A DNA stretch of 64,000 nt, taken from NCBI GenBank assembly GCA_035771165.1, contig JAWNZC010000179.1:1956501-2020500 (forward strand), given 5' to 3'. The translations under genes were made by a program, and so were the position numbers. This DNA is from Paragorgia papillata. Taxonomy: Eukaryota > Cnidaria > Anthozoa > Scleralcyonacea > Coralliidae. Each line of letters starts with the position of its first letter. Positions within the stretch are counted from its first letter, which is position 1. This document shows positions 46,501-57,883 of the stretch, in pieces. A model generated the notes under the pieces. That model worked only from the letters and a program-made list of their open reading frames with translations, was not told the origin of the DNA and made no database searches.

Positions 46501-48890
46501 AGAGAAACTGCATGTTCTTTCGAAAACGCTCTTTACTTTTATCAAAAAGATGCACGTTTCATCATAGACAATTGAGAAATCCCGGCAAGCTTCAAAGCAT
46601 CTATAACGAGCTGAAGCTGACGACCGCCGCCGAGGCCGTCGAAACGTCAGTCACTAACATCAACAGTCTTTCTCAAGACTATATATACACTAACGTGGAC
46701 GATCAGTTTTCACAAACCTGCCGAGAAAATATAATGAATTCTATATAATGAATTCACGATTCGAACGAAGTCCTTCATCAGAGTGATTGCTTCGTTATAC
46801 CAAATCAGGCAAACATATACATTGCCCCTCATGACAAGTTTGCATAAACGTGAACAAAAAGATGGAAAAAGACATTCACCGAGTTTTCAAACCATGTTTT
46901 GATTGACTGTTGCTTTAATCTTCCCAAATGCCCATACTTTTTTGCAATCATACATATTGTATCTATAAGTGATATTGGGCATTTCACTCGATTACATAGC
47001 ATGTTCTAAGGATTTTGGGTGAAGGAAAATTCGAGTGTAGAATATATACATTTTAAGACCAAACCGGGACCAGTTGCGAAAAATGCAACTACACAGGCCT
47101 TCCGGCAGTACACTCGAATTTTCCTTCACCCAAAATCCTTAGAATATTGTATCTATGTTGTGTGTAATCAGGTACAAGCTTGCACACGATAGCTCATTGT
47201 ACGTTTGGTAGCACAGATTAGGGAACATCTTTGAGCTATAATTTTTTTATTGGAGGCCATAAATTTCATACTGATGAGTGACGCATTTTTACGCAGAATA
47301 CAGTACGAGCAAAGAAGGACAAAGGATTTGATTGGTTATTTTGGAATCAGATAAACACATTAAATCATGGATACACACCAGATTGACCAATCATTGCCGT
47401 TTCTCACCAAAAATATGAATTTAAAGCGAAAGCCTAGTCTTTTACCAACAAACAATGAACAATAGTTATTTCTTCTCTAGCGAGTTCGTAGTGCGGTTTC
47501 CAGCCTATTTGTTCACACATTCAAGTAGACGAACGCGTATCGACACGGCACGATCGAATTAAATAGTTCGCTTTACCGTAGACTGAGGCTACCGTACGTT
47601 TACACGGTACCGGACGAATTCGAGACTGGTCTCGAATTCGTCCTATTTCGCCGTGTAAACAGGTGGAACCGTACTAATTCGAGAACGGTTCCGAATTTGT
47701 CTTCCGCGTAAACAGGCGAAACCGTATACTAATTCGAGACCGCTTCCGAATTCGTCCGGTACGGTGTAAACGGGGTCTCGGAGGGGGTGTTTATACGGAG
47801 GAGGGCTGGATTTAACCTCGCGTTGGCTTGTTTACCGACTTGTGCAGCTTTCCCACGAAGCCCGAAATCATGTTTTCGCAAACACGATTTGAATTTATAA
47901 CAAACACATGAACAAACACAACTTGTAAAATAAAAAGTTGACCAAAAAATATTAGTAAAGGCAAACCCTACCGTGTATACTGAGCTAATTCGATTTGCTA
48001 GCCCTCTTAGGAGGGCCAGCCCTCTTGAGTGCGTTTACATGGGAAATTTCCAGCTCTCCTAAGCGAGATCTCGGGTTGTCAATAGCGAGATCTGGCCCTC
48101 TTGTCATGTAAGTTTACACAAACAAATGTTTGCAAGAAGTTACGCTGAGATGCGGGATCCTGGCAAAGAGGGCTAACCCTACCAAGAGGACTGGCCCTAC
48201 TCCATATAAACACCCCCTGAAGCTCGTCTCGCCCTCTCTGTCTCTACCAAAACGTTAGCCAAGGTGTAGACCCCCCCCCCCCTACTGCAGAAACCCGTTT
48301 CTCGTCTTACCAAAATCTTTTCTTTGGTTTCAGGTGGCTCAATTTCTGACCAAAGCCTACAAGAATGTCAACAAAGTCCATTTGGCCGACTACACCTTCA
48401 TGATAAAGAGACTGAAAATGATGATAATCAGACATTTCATAGAGGAAAAACAAAAAGTCCCACACCGAACAATCCTGAAATGGCCAATCAAAAAGACTCA
48501 CTTCCAAACTGTAGTGTAGATAGCAGAGCGGAAATCGTGTTTCCCGACGCCTCAGAGCACCTACCTCTCCCAAAATCAGTTGAATCAACATCTCAGAATA
48601 TGTGGACCCAGCCCTACAATTCAACTTTCGGGACACCTGAAGCTCAGGTTGTGATACAAAATATCGACCAAGATTTGTTATTCAAAGTAGCAAATATTTT
48701 ATCGGCCAGCAACGACGCAACGTCATTGATAAGCGAGTGGTCGCAGGCACCAAATAAGACACACACAAATAACCTTGAGGAACAACTCAGACACTTCGCT
48801 GAACACCATCAGCAAGTTTTGATTGCTAATCAAAATGCTGGAAATACAAACACACCTTCTAATAACACAACACAGGAGGATAGTGGGTAG
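43512..48890 (+). CDS. Paired-like homeobox transcription factor, three exons
   Basis: Exon 1 (43512-43713) starts ATGGGCGAGTC and ends GATG|GTAGGT in phase 1. Exon 2 (46201-46497) follows GTCGTCACAG and ends GCCG|GTAAGA in phase 1. Exon 3 (48334-48890) follows TTGGTTTCAG and ends at TAG. The joined frame is 351 residues. The homeodomain is residues 72-131, starting [13 protein letters not shown]. It keeps L16, F20, W48, F49, N51 and R53, has Q50, and ends [12 protein letters not shown], with YPD at 25-27 as in paired-like (PRD-class) proteins. There is no paired box. The N-terminus is rich in Tyr and Pro, and the C-terminus in Gln, Asn and Ser, as in activation regions. It should act in the nucleus as a sequence-specific DNA-binding regulator. 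I could not place it in a named subfamily. An alternative ATG at 43456 is in another frame. Introns hold MITEs, a SINE and a pentanucleotide array. Confidence 0.88.
44413..44573. mobile_element. Harbinger-like MITE in homeobox intron 1
   Basis: GGGCTTTCCATTTACACGGT is mirrored, with changes, at the right end. The interior palindromes are GACCGGTC and CAGTCCG types. TAA follows on the right and CTA precedes on the left. Confidence 0.55.
45641..45694. repeat. Perfect 24-bp-arm hairpin
   Basis: Arm 45641-45664 (CGGGGTATAACC...CCCCG) and arm 45671-45694 are exact inverted copies around the 6-bp loop CTGTGG. No flanking target duplication was found. It is in homeobox intron 1. Confidence 0.9.
45823..46108. 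repeat. (GTAGA)n pentanucleotide array next to a splice acceptor
   Basis: About 57 nearly perfect GTAGA units with a single phase slip at 45968. It ends about 90 bp before the homeodomain exon. It has no stop codon on the minus strand, which explains the long Leu-Leu-Tyr-Ser-Thr ORFs there. Confidence 0.95.
46558..47155. mobile_element. MITE relic and reverse SINE in homeobox intron 2
   Basis: 46558-46920 matches the CATAGT-MITE family (ATCCCGGCAAGCTTCAAAGC and AGTTTTCAAACCATG words). 46965-47155 is the SINE body in reverse, ending in CTTCCGGCAG. Confidence 0.55.
47586..48218. mobile_element. Two adjacent Harbinger-like MITEs
   Basis: 47586-47775 is a longer relative of 28-158 (GTTTACACGGTACCGGACGA) whose right end is altered. 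47782-48218 has ends AGGGGGTGTTTATACGGAG and CTCCATATAAACACCCCCT and CCCTCTTAGGAGGGC palindromes inside. They abut, so one probably inserted into the edge of the other. Confidence 0.6.
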
Positions 48891-50620
48891 AAAAATGTCA
48901 TTAATAAGCTAGCCAATAAAACTATGGTGAAAAGAAATATGAAGAAATTTGACAGAAATAAAAGTTTCCTTAATGTGTTCATGTAAGGGAATTTTGAATA
49001 AAAAATGTGAACAAGACATAATATTATATAAAATACATTTTAAGCAAAACAAGTTGTTCTGTAGTATAAAATCTTTTTTACATTATGAAGTCAACCAGGG
49101 TGGCACAACATGTTAGCACACTGCCTCTCACCACTAAAGTTAAGCTCAATCAAATGGGGTTAGTACTTCGATGGGAACCTTCTTTGCTTTATTTGAATAG
49201 AGTTCTTTATTTGAACTATTCCCTCATAGAAATTTTGAACTCATAATCTGATTGTTAAGTAGTGAGAAATAGAATAACATTTTTAAGTACAGGTAATAGA
49301 TAAAGCATGAGCAGTGATCTGTATCTGATTTACAAGGTGAGCTGCAAGCAAGCCATATTAATGCACCAGTCAATGTAAACCCCCGCCCACCCCAGGCCGC
49401 AGATAAGCGGGCATAGCAAAGACATTTTCTGGTTTTCGACAAATAAAACGTCACTGACGTGTGGGGCATAAGCCTGTTTTGTCGCTCTCCGTCGGATGGA
49501 CCGGGGCACTCTCAGAAGAAAGAAGACTGGACACTAAAGTCATTGTGCTCTACCAAAATGGCGGTTTCAACTGGTTGTCACTTGTCAGGTTATGTAAATA
49601 TGTAAACACCAACTTCAAGAGAAATTTGTTTCTTTGGTAGAATTAAATATTCACAAAATTGCCTGATTCTCTGAAATCTTAAAACTAAACAAATAGAGCA
49701 TAGAGTTCTGGGAGAACTTCGTAATCGAATGTGGCATAAAACTCTTTTCAACAACATGAGCGGGGGATCTTCCTTGCAGCAAGTCCCCGGGGGGGCGAGG
49801 TCTGCAACGCTTTTTTCTAGTTTCGGAATCCATGTCCCCGCTTATCCGCAGCCTGGGGTGGGTGGGGGTTTACATTGACTGGTTCATAAATCTCAGATAC
49901 AGATCAGCTGCGAATGCAGGCTACATCATACTTATCAAATGGATGCATCTAAATAGCCATGTTTTCAAACTATTTTTCAAGTTGGAGTGATTTTAGCTAA
50001 GTAAATTGAGGAAAACTGTTTATGTAAATCAGGACAAATCTGTATGCGATTTACAGATATTGATTAAATATTCATTTCTTTTGAATTTTCTTCATAAATT
50101 TTTAGTGAATTTAATAAGTACCGTATATAGATTCTACATACTGTTGTAATAACTGTATTATGCATGTATTTCTATATACATATAAAGCAGATAAATTAGT
50201 ATTTCAAAATACATTATTTCATATAGCTTTCATTCCATTTTTAGAATTGTAAAATTACAGCTTTTAGAAACACAGTTAATATATTTCCCATGTAAGTAAA
50301 AATATATTATGACAGGTTGAATCATCTTCAAAGAAATTCAGAAGCATGACAAATTATTTGTCATGCTTCTGAATTTCTTTGATTTAAATTATCAAGTTAT
50401 CAAATTTCAAGTTTCTCCAAAGTACACACAAACAAACGACGCCTGTGTACCAAAATATATTTGCTAAAATTGCTATCTCTGAACGTTTTAGTAAAAAGAA
50501 TTCAGTGTCGTCCAACACGTGTAGATATAGAATTCTATCATGCTTTTAATATTCTGGTGCTTCGACAAAAATGCCGACAAACAAGCGCCCAACACAATTA
50601 TTCAGCCTAAAATTATGAAC
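48891..50620. repeat. Repeat-rich intergenic region with a nested insertion
   Basis: 49100-49180 is a 5S-like SINE fragment (GGGGTTAGTACTTCGATGGG). 49255-50115 is a dispersed repeat matched at 62540-62840 (TTTCAAGTTGGAGTGATTTT), split by an inverted-repeat element at 49365-49883 with ends ACCAGTCAATGTAAACCCCC. 50328-50382 is a perfect hairpin with 27-bp arms (TCAAAGAAATTCAGAAGCAT start). No coding exon is seen. Confidence 0.6.
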
Positions 50621-50624
50621 TAAC

Positions 50625-50715
50625 CTTGAGTAATGCTGACATGTTCTCCTGTCATACGAAGAAGCCTGTCTTTTATCGAATTTTCCCTGTAAATTTGGAC
50701 TAAACTCGACGACAT
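50625..50715 (-). CDS. Possible first exon of a divergent gene
   Basis: Reading minus from 50715, ATG opens 30 codons (MSSSLVQIYRENSIKDRLLR, then MTGEHVSITQ) ending at a good donor CAAG|GTTAGT in phase 1. It lies head-to-head with DCTN3, 109 bp from its ATG, in a locally GC-rich stretch, as expected of a shared bidirectional promoter. I do not recognise the protein and found no matching second exon to the left. It could be a chance ORF. Confidence 0.35.
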
Positions 50716-50824
50716 TTCTTTGGTTCTCTTCCAAAATTTAAATGTCCCGCGAAGCGCGGCAAAACAGAAGTGAAACGAGTCATCGTTCCTTTTGACCCGC
50801 GCTCGCCCTCGGAGATGATCAAAG

Positions 50825-53800
50825 ATGGCGGCCGTAAATGGGTTGGACACTTTGGAAGAACGGATTTCGGCGCTTGAAAAACGCACTTTTTCTACTAGCC
50901 CAGATAAATTAAACACATCGGTCAGTTGCCGCAACTAACTAGCTCAATTATGTGTGATTTTAAATGTGTGTGTCGTTCAATGTTTCGTTGATTTCTTGTT
51001 ATTTAAATATGATGACATAGTGCACAGATGCCTTGGTGAAGATTAGACAAGATATGAATAAAATGGCGACAAAGTACACCAAGTTAGGGGCTCTGTGGAA
51101 GAGATGTGAGTATTGTGAAAAACGTTGTTGAGGTACTTCCAGAGAAAACAGACCTTCAGATTTACGATTAGTAGGTCAGATGGAAGATTAGATACTGAAT
51201 TTTAATATATACTGTATATTAAAGTTGTTGTTGTTGCTCCTGCTACTGATGATGAGACGATGATGATGATGATGATGAGACGACGATGTTGATGATTGTT
51301 TATGTTTTTTATGTTGATGATCATGCTCATGAATCATGATGTTGATCATGATGTTGATGATCATGTTGATGTTAAATGATCATGTTGATGTTAATGAAGA
51401 TCATGTAGATGTTGAACTTAATGATCATGTTGATCATGATCATGATGATGTTAATCGTGATGTTGATATTAATGTTGATCATGATCATGTTGATGATCAA
51501 AATGTTGATGATTGTGATGTTGATCATGTTGATGATGATGATGATGATGTTAATCTTGATGTTAATGTGTTGATGATGATCAAAATGTTGATGATCATGT
51601 TGATGTTGATTGTCACATTGATCATGATGTTGATGATCATGATCATGTTGATGATTGTGTTGATGATAATGGTAATAATGATTATAATAGTGATGATGAT
51701 GCTGTTAATGATCATGTTGATGATGATCATGATGATGATGATGATGATCATTGGTGAGTTCCCAATAATGCACAGTCTTCAGACAAGGAATGTTATCAAG
51801 TTGTGTGTTTCCATTTTTTTGTGCACTGTACTTTTCATGTTTGACTTACACTTACTGACTTTGACTTACATTGACATCATGTTAAATGTTAGAATGTTTT
51901 TCTTGCAGTGAATGAGTTACAGGAGTATTTAACACCAGAGTTTCTTGAGAAAACAGTACTTTCTGATGATTCCAAGGCTGATATAATTTTAGCAGGTACG
52001 TGTATGATAATAAGACTACCTTGTATACCAAAAAAGAATTACAGTCATTTGCAACTCACTTTTCACCCAAATCTTCAGAAGTTCATTCTGAAGTTCATTG
52101 GGAAGTTCAAAGGTTGCTAGGAACCAAGCAACCAACCATTCAAATGCAGAGTTCAAAACAAACTACAAACTTCCCAATGAAGTTGCGAACTTTGGAACGA
52201 ACTTCCAAAGATTTGGGTGAAAAGTGAGTTGCAAATGACTGTATACCCTTATTTATTATCCAATATATATACTGTATTTGCAGATGAGCAGCAACTCAAA
52301 TCTACTGCAGATCAGTTCCAAACCTTAGATAAACTAAAAAATGTTCCAAGTGAGGCAACATTTAAAGGTACTGTAGTATTAATAGTAATTGACTACAGTA
52401 GTTGTACTGTACTAATAATTATGCTGTACAAACACTACAATTATGGTATTGAAACTTTAACAGAGCTTTCCTTGTTGTAATTTTATAGATTTACCAAAAT
52501 GGTCATCTAAACTCGAACCATTAGTTCAAGTAAACATTCAACAAATGGTGAGAACATAATTTAGACAAGCTATAATGAAGTACTGAGAAATAAGCCTCCA
52601 GACAGGGAATGAACTCCCAAAATTGTGAGAACTACAACTGTACATGTACTCATGTACTGTAGTTCAATCCAGGGCTGGATTAGGGTTGTGCAGGGCCCAC
52701 AGCATATTTTCAGCATGGGGGCCCTTGACCCCCCTGAGTCCTGAGCCCCCTTGACCATCCTGAGCCCCCTTGACCGTCCTGAGCCCTGGGTTAGATAGAA
52801 CTAATTTTTATTCAGGATATAACACTTCAGTACAAATGCACTGTTATCAATGTGTGTCCTGAGTGAATAAATACGTAAGTAATAAATATGAATACTATTA
52901 ATATTTAATACAATCTATTAATTGAATACAGTTTCACAGAGTGTAAAAATTTGTTCAAGTTGTCAATCTTGCAAATACCCAACGATTTCTAGAAAGAACA
53001 AAAAATTGTGCAATCAGAAAGCGTGGGCCCCCCCGAAAGTGTGGGGCCCATGGCATAATGCCACTTTTGCCATATGGTTAATCTGACACTGGTTCAATCA
53101 GGTCATTTTTGAGAACTACAGTATCTACAACCTCTGTTTGAGGACTTGGGATTTTTCCTGACCACAGGTACTTACAGCCAGGACAATAGATATCAAAGAT
53201 GTTTAGTTTTTTAAAAGATATTTGGGATTCTATTTATCTACTTCTTAGGAAGAGCTGGAAGTTTTAGATGAAAATGTTTGCCAATTGTTGACAACGTATA
53301 ACAACATTGTATCCTTTCTTCAACACTACTGATATTATTATTATTATTATAATACCATGATCGCCTCGGATTCCTTTGTTCTCCGAGGGAATGTAAACTT
53401 CGTATTTCCCTCATTGCTCATGCAAGAGGGAAATTTATCCTTTGTCTTCTAATTTTCCCGTGCATGTTGATGAGGGAAAATTAGAAGACAAAGAAATCCT
53501 TTGTCTCCTAATTTTCCTGTGCATGTTGATGAGGGAAAATTAGAAGACAAAGAAATCTTTTGTCTTCTTCTAAATTTCCCGCTTGCATATATTTTCCCTC
53601 ATCAACATGCACGGGAAAATTAGATGCAACTTCTCTGATCAACCGTGTAAATTTCCTGTTGGTAAGATTCTCAAAGTTTTCCTCGGCGATCATAATATTA
53701 CAAACTAATAACATGACTTGAGGGAAATTAGCGATTAAATTTCCCCTTTGCCTCGGGAAGATTTGTAAAACTCCTTGGGCCTGCAGCCCTCGGACTTTCA

Positions 53801-54487
53801 CAAACCTTCCCTCGGCGGCGGGGAAATTTAATCGCTAATTTCCCTCAAGTCATGTTATTACTTATAATTATTATTATATTATTATATAAAATAGAGTGTT
53901 TTATTGATTTTTCCACCACTAATAAAAGTGATAATCTCACATGTGCGACTATTTATTATAATCGCACATGTGACGATTATCGCTGAATCAGCATTATAGT
54001 TTAATGCAACTTTTGCAAGGCAATAGGACAATTTTTTTATATAATAAACAGAACAATACATGGATGCTTGGAAATATGAAATTTATTTCTCGTGTTGTAC
54101 AGGATATGTTACTCGTTCGCTTCGCTCACTTGTGAGATATCCTGGTCAACACTTGAAATAAATTTCATATTTCCACACATCCATGTATTATTCTCTATAT
54201 CATCATTATCATTATTATTATTTTAAAACCACCTAGCATTAGAGTAAAATTATTAGTTTATTATCTTACTCTGTCTAATTCTAGATAATCAATTATGTAC
54301 AACTGTAGAAGACTAGAAGTACACGTCAGCCAGTTAGACACCCCTCTACACTTAAATAAAATTTGTTTTAAGATTTCCTTGACTATTTTCTTCAAAAAAG
54401 GTTAATAGCCTCTCAAAGCAATTTCAAGAATGGGAAAAGACCATTTCTCAACTCGAAGAAGCTGTACAGAGCAAGCCCAGTGACTAA
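50825..54487 (+). CDS. DCTN3: Dynactin subunit 3 (p24), seven exons
   Basis: DCTN3 is a coiled-coil subunit of the dynactin shoulder, which links dynein to cargo. Exons: 50825-50920, 51021-51105, 51909-51995, 52284-52367, 52489-52547, 53249-53308 and 54401-54487. Phases agree throughout (0,1,1,1,0,0), and the product is 185 residues, about the size of the human protein. It starts MAAVNGLDTLEERISALEKR, a heptad helix. Later landmarks matching animal DCTN3 are DALVKIRQDM then LGALWKR, NELQEYLTPEFLEK, DDSKADIILADEQQLK, LEPLVQVNIQQ, and a C-terminus NSLSKQFQEWEKTISQLEEA ending SKPSD. It has no signal peptide or membrane segment. The exon 6 donor (ATT|GTATCC) and the exon 2 acceptor (GACATAG) are weak, so those two borders are least certain. 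Most introns hold repeats, including a hAT element in intron 5. Confidence 0.9.
51245..51755. repeat. GATGTT/GATCAT-rich microsatellite in DCTN3 intron 2
   Basis: About 500 bp of imperfect GAT, GTT and CAT triplets. The Met/Leu/Ile/Asp-rich ORFs on both strands are products of it. Confidence 0.9.
52670..53091. mobile_element. hAT-type non-autonomous element in DCTN3 intron 5
   Basis: The ends are CAGGGCTGGATTAGGG and GTTAATCTGACACTG. Perfect octamers GTTCAATC lie at 52662-52669 and 53092-53099. Confidence 0.8.
53345..54200. repeat. Fold-back elements in DCTN3 intron 6
   Basis: 53345-53880 carries mirrored CATGACTTGAGGGAAATTAG and AATTTCCCTCAAGTCATG-type words and GAGGGAAAATTAGAAGACAA repeats. 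54055-54192 is a clear hairpin: ACATGGATG and GAAATATGAAATTTATTT mirrored around TACTCGTTCGCTTCGCTCAC. Confidence 0.6.
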
Positions 54488-54710
54488 ACATGACTTACAT
54501 AAACGTGGAATGGTTGTAGCATTTTAAAATTGATATATAGATTTATGAACTGACAAGGCTGTCTACAGTATATACATGTATTTATGTAGTACAGTAGCTC
54601 TCCTGTATTTATACTGATAACTATTTCTCAATGCATGGATAAAGTTACCAGTAACATCACGTTGTAAAAATAGACTGAACGAAATTACCAAGTAGCTTGT
54701 TGTCTCATAT

Positions 54711-55017
54711 CATAGTTAATAGAAAATAGACATGGTTTGGAAACCCGGAAAACTTCAAAGCGGTTAACAATGAAGCTACGATTCATGTAGAAAGGTACAT
54801 GAAGGTGCCAAATCCTTTGTTTTAGGTTTATTAATATTTAAACAGTACGGTTGAGTGATTGAACCCAAACGTTGCTATTGGATGATTGCTTCATTATACA
54901 GAAAACACAATATGTTCAGTAACCGTGAAAGTGCAAACATTTCCATAAACCTGAACAAAAACATACAACAATGACTTTTGTGAGCTTCCAAACCATATCT
55001 ATTTTCTATTAACTATG
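54711..55017. mobile_element. CATAGT-family MITE downstream of DCTN3
   Basis: CATAGTTAATAGAAAATAGA and its mirror form the ends. Interior words (GTTTTAGGTTTATTAATATT, TTGAGTGATTGAAC) match 1964-2264. Confidence 0.7.
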
Positions 55018-55254
55018 CTCATATCAAGCTCCCAGCTTGATATCACCCCTAATAATAATATTGGCAATTGATGGTTTGCAATCAATCCCTTGAGAGGTAC
55101 GGTGGCCATGTAATTGGAGGAAAACAATAGCTGCTAATGAGATTCTTTTGTGTAAAGTTCCTCCAACATGGCCGCCACGACGTCAAGTGCAAACCAAGGT
55201 TGGCTGGCGTGCCATAGCTCCGAAATATCTGTTTTTTCAATGATCTAACGTAAA

Positions 55255-55697
55255 GGCCTGGCCAAACGCTTTCAACATCGCATTCAACATCATTCAACAT
55301 TGTTGAACGATGTTGAATAATGTTGAAAGCACGAGTGGCCAAATGAATTCAACGTCGTTCAACATTCATGAATGACAATTAATTGAACGCGGGCTACCAT
55401 AAAAGCTGGAATCGACAATATCCCACATGGCGCATGTCTCTGTTCAACAAAGTTGAATGAAATATGGCCAAATGCGTTCAACACCTTTCAACATTTTGAG
55501 AACAATAGAAATGTTGAACGCGTGTTGAACGAAAATTTGAACATGTTCAAATTTCGTTCAACACCATTCAACAACGTTCAACATCATTCAACAACGTTCA
55601 ATATCATTCAACAGGGGTGGCCAAACGCTTTCAACATGTTGAATTCAACAATGTTGAACGATGTTGAATGAAATGTTGAAAGCGTTTGGCCAGGCCT
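55255..55697. mobile_element. Harbinger-like MITE, family AGGCCTGGCCAAACGC
   Basis: The ends AGGCCTGGCCAAACGCTTTC and mirror are flanked by TAA at 55252-55254 and 55698-55700. The interior is an array of GTTCAACATTGTTGAACG-type palindromes. Another left end of this family begins at 63991. Confidence 0.8.
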
Positions 55698-55965
55698 TAA
55701 CGTAACATGTATGGTCGTTGGCACCCAAGTTACATGTTCATTTAAATAAATGTATTAACATAAATGTATTAATAAAAGAAATGTACTAAAAGGAAATTTT
55801 GTAGATATGATTCACTAAATGTTCACTTTGTTAGGATTTTAATATACTATTTGTACGATTGTATACACTATATGTAATGTGCCCGAGTTGCAAGAATAAA
55901 TACTGCAAAAAATGTGGTAAATAGCCGTGGCAACGACAGTGAAGACTAAAGTAATAAGGCTCAAC

Positions 55966-56353
55966 CATAGTTGATACAGGGAGATGGTTAGGAAACTTCA
56001 TAAACTTCATAAAATCCATTGTTCTAGGTCTTGTGCACGGTCACGGTTGAAAATTCTATTGTTTTACTATATTGTTTTACCTTTGCGAACTAAGATAGCA
56101 GTGTAAAAGAGATTGGGCACTACGTGTTTGTTTTGGCTTCTGGTTCGAGGTATGCCAGTACTTGTTACAAATAATGACATATTTCGAGCCGTGCTTCCAA
56201 CAGAAAACGTTTGTGTTCAGTCGTTTGTCCATATCAAATGAGCTTTAAAAAACTTTGTGCACGGTCAAACCCCTTTCAACCTCCAAGTGGGTTCTTTGTT
56301 CAATATATTTGAAGTTTGCCGGGTTTCCTAACCATCTCCCTCTATCAACCATG
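55966..56353. mobile_element. CATAGT-family MITE, diverged
   Basis: The left arm CATAGTTGATACAGGGAGAT, GGTTAGGAAAC is mirrored at 56320-56353. The middle carries a TTAAAACTTTGTGCACGGTC-like block. Confidence 0.6.
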
Positions 56354-56385
56354 GCTCAACTATTCATTTCTGTTTTAGCCTTTTA

Positions 56386-56693
56386 GGGCCTGTTTATACG
56401 ATCGGTTGACCGGGATGAATTTAATCCCGTGTCAAAAAGCGCAGGAATTTTGGGAAATGGAGCAAAAAAGTAAAAACTCACCCTAATTCCACTAATGTTA
56501 GAAGTTATTTCACTTTTATTCAGTGTTTTGTCTCTAGACCTGACCGTTTGGACGAAATTCTGACCGTAATATTCAAAGTTACAAGCATTGCAGTTCAGTA
56601 AACTACCCCGGTCTGCATATAAATTTCGAAAATAACAGTAAATTATCTACAAGCCGAGATCCCGGTACACCGGGATATCATATAAACAGGCCC
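56386..56693. mobile_element. Harbinger-like MITE, perfect TTA duplication
   Basis: The ends GGGCCTGTTTATACGATCGG and TATAAACAGGCCC are flanked by TTA at 56383-56385 and 56694-56696. The outer 13 bp equal those of 22505-22913; the interior differs. Confidence 0.75.
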
Positions 56694-56868
56694 TTAAAAA
56701 AAATAGAGGGAAAATTACGAAAGGGCCATCTAAATATTTATTAAAGATACAGGCAAACCTGTATTAAGCGGCCCTCCATTAAGCGGACACCCTGTATTAA
56801 GCGGACAGTTCCCAAAGTCCCAAATTGAATCCCATATTAACCATACAAATTAAGGTCACCTCTATTAA

Positions 56869-57641
56869 GGGCCTGTTTATATGGAGGCGAGTTACCCAGC
56901 TAGCCGAGTTACTCGGCAAACTGAGTTACCCGCCATGTATAGAAATTCAATGCTATCCCGGCAGAGTGTTTATACGAGACAGGCGGATAACTCGGCTAGC
57001 CGAGATCCCGGCAAAACAGCCGTCTCATATATAAACACTCATCTTTTTTCAACTCGTGTGTAGAATATATACATTTTAAGACCAAACCTGGACCAGTTGC
57101 GAAAAATGCAACTACACAGGCCTTCCGGCAGGAATTGAACCCACCACCTTGCGATTCTATAGTGCAATGCTCTGACCACTGAGCCACGGAGGGCGTTGCC
57201 GAGAGCTTGATCGCGAGTTCTGTATATATAATAAGGTGGTAATGCCAGGAGAGAATTGGGTATATTATAAGTAATATTGGGCATTTCACTCGATTACATA
57301 GCATGTTCTAAGGATTTTGGGTGAAGGAAAATTCGAGTGTAGAATATATACATTTTAAGACCAAACCGGGACCAGTTGCGAAAAAGGCAACTACACAGGC
57401 CTTCCGGCAGGAATTGAACCCACGACCTTGCGATTCTAGTGCAATGCTCTGACCTGTGTAGTTGCATTTTTCGCACCTGGTTTGGTCTTAAAATGTATAT
57501 ATTTTACACTCGAACTTTCCTTCACCCAAAATCCTTAGAACATGCTATGTAATCGAGTGAAATGCCCAATATTACTTTTTTCAACTCGGCTTGCCGGGTA
57601 ACTCGCCCAGCCGGGTAACTCGGCTCCATATAAACAGGCCC
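56869..57641. mobile_element. Harbinger-like MITE split by SINEs
   Basis: The ends GGGCCTGTTTATATGGAGGC and its mirror are flanked by TAA (left) and TAG (right). It is the same family as 22505-22913. The continuity breaks at 57056-57573, where SINE sequence sits. Confidence 0.7.
57056..57573 (-). mobile_element. tRNA-derived SINE cluster
   Basis: Two reverse copies (heads near 57115-57200 and 57395-57450) and one forward fragment (57455-57573) of the SINE at 36249. A direct repeat CTTTTTTCAACTCG flanks the cluster (about 57042-57055 and 57574-57588), which marks the original insertion. Confidence 0.65.
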
Positions 57642-57660
57642 TAGGAGGACACCTCTATAA

Positions 57661-57830
57661 AGCCTGGTTTCATATAGCCGTAAGAGCCGGCGGCATGGCT
57701 GCGGTAAGGGGCGATGGTGCAATCATAGACAGTGTTGAATTAGCCAGCAATAAAAAGCTGTATGCGATTGGACCATTGCCTCTTGCCGCAGCCATGCCGC
57801 CGGCTCTTACGGCTATATGGAAACCAGGCT
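57661..57830. mobile_element. Harbinger-like MITE, near-perfect hairpin
   Basis: AGCCTGGTTTCATATAGCCG is mirrored at the right end, TAA flanks both sides (57658-57660, 57831-57833), and the arms continue as TAAGAGCCGGCGGCATGGCT. Confidence 0.8.
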
Positions 57831-57883
57831 TAAGCGGCACTAACCACTTCCCCGAGGGTGTCCGCTTAATACAGGTTTGACTG

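Larger units (their letters stand above)
56750..57883. mobile_element. pogo/mariner-like element carrying nested insertions
   Basis: The ends CAGGCAAACCTGTATTAAGC and its mirror (GCTTAATACAGGTTTGACTG) are flanked by TA on both sides. AAGCGGACACC repeats lie inside the left end. TA targets and CAGTCAAACC ends are typical of Tc1/mariner (pogo) transposons. The core is replaced by two Harbinger-like MITEs and SINEs. Confidence 0.7.

Noticed and set aside
51336..51911. 191-codon ORF rich in Met, Leu, Asp and Val
   Set aside because: It is a translation of the GAT/GTT microsatellite in DCTN3 intron 2; its end merges into the true exon 3 region in another frame.
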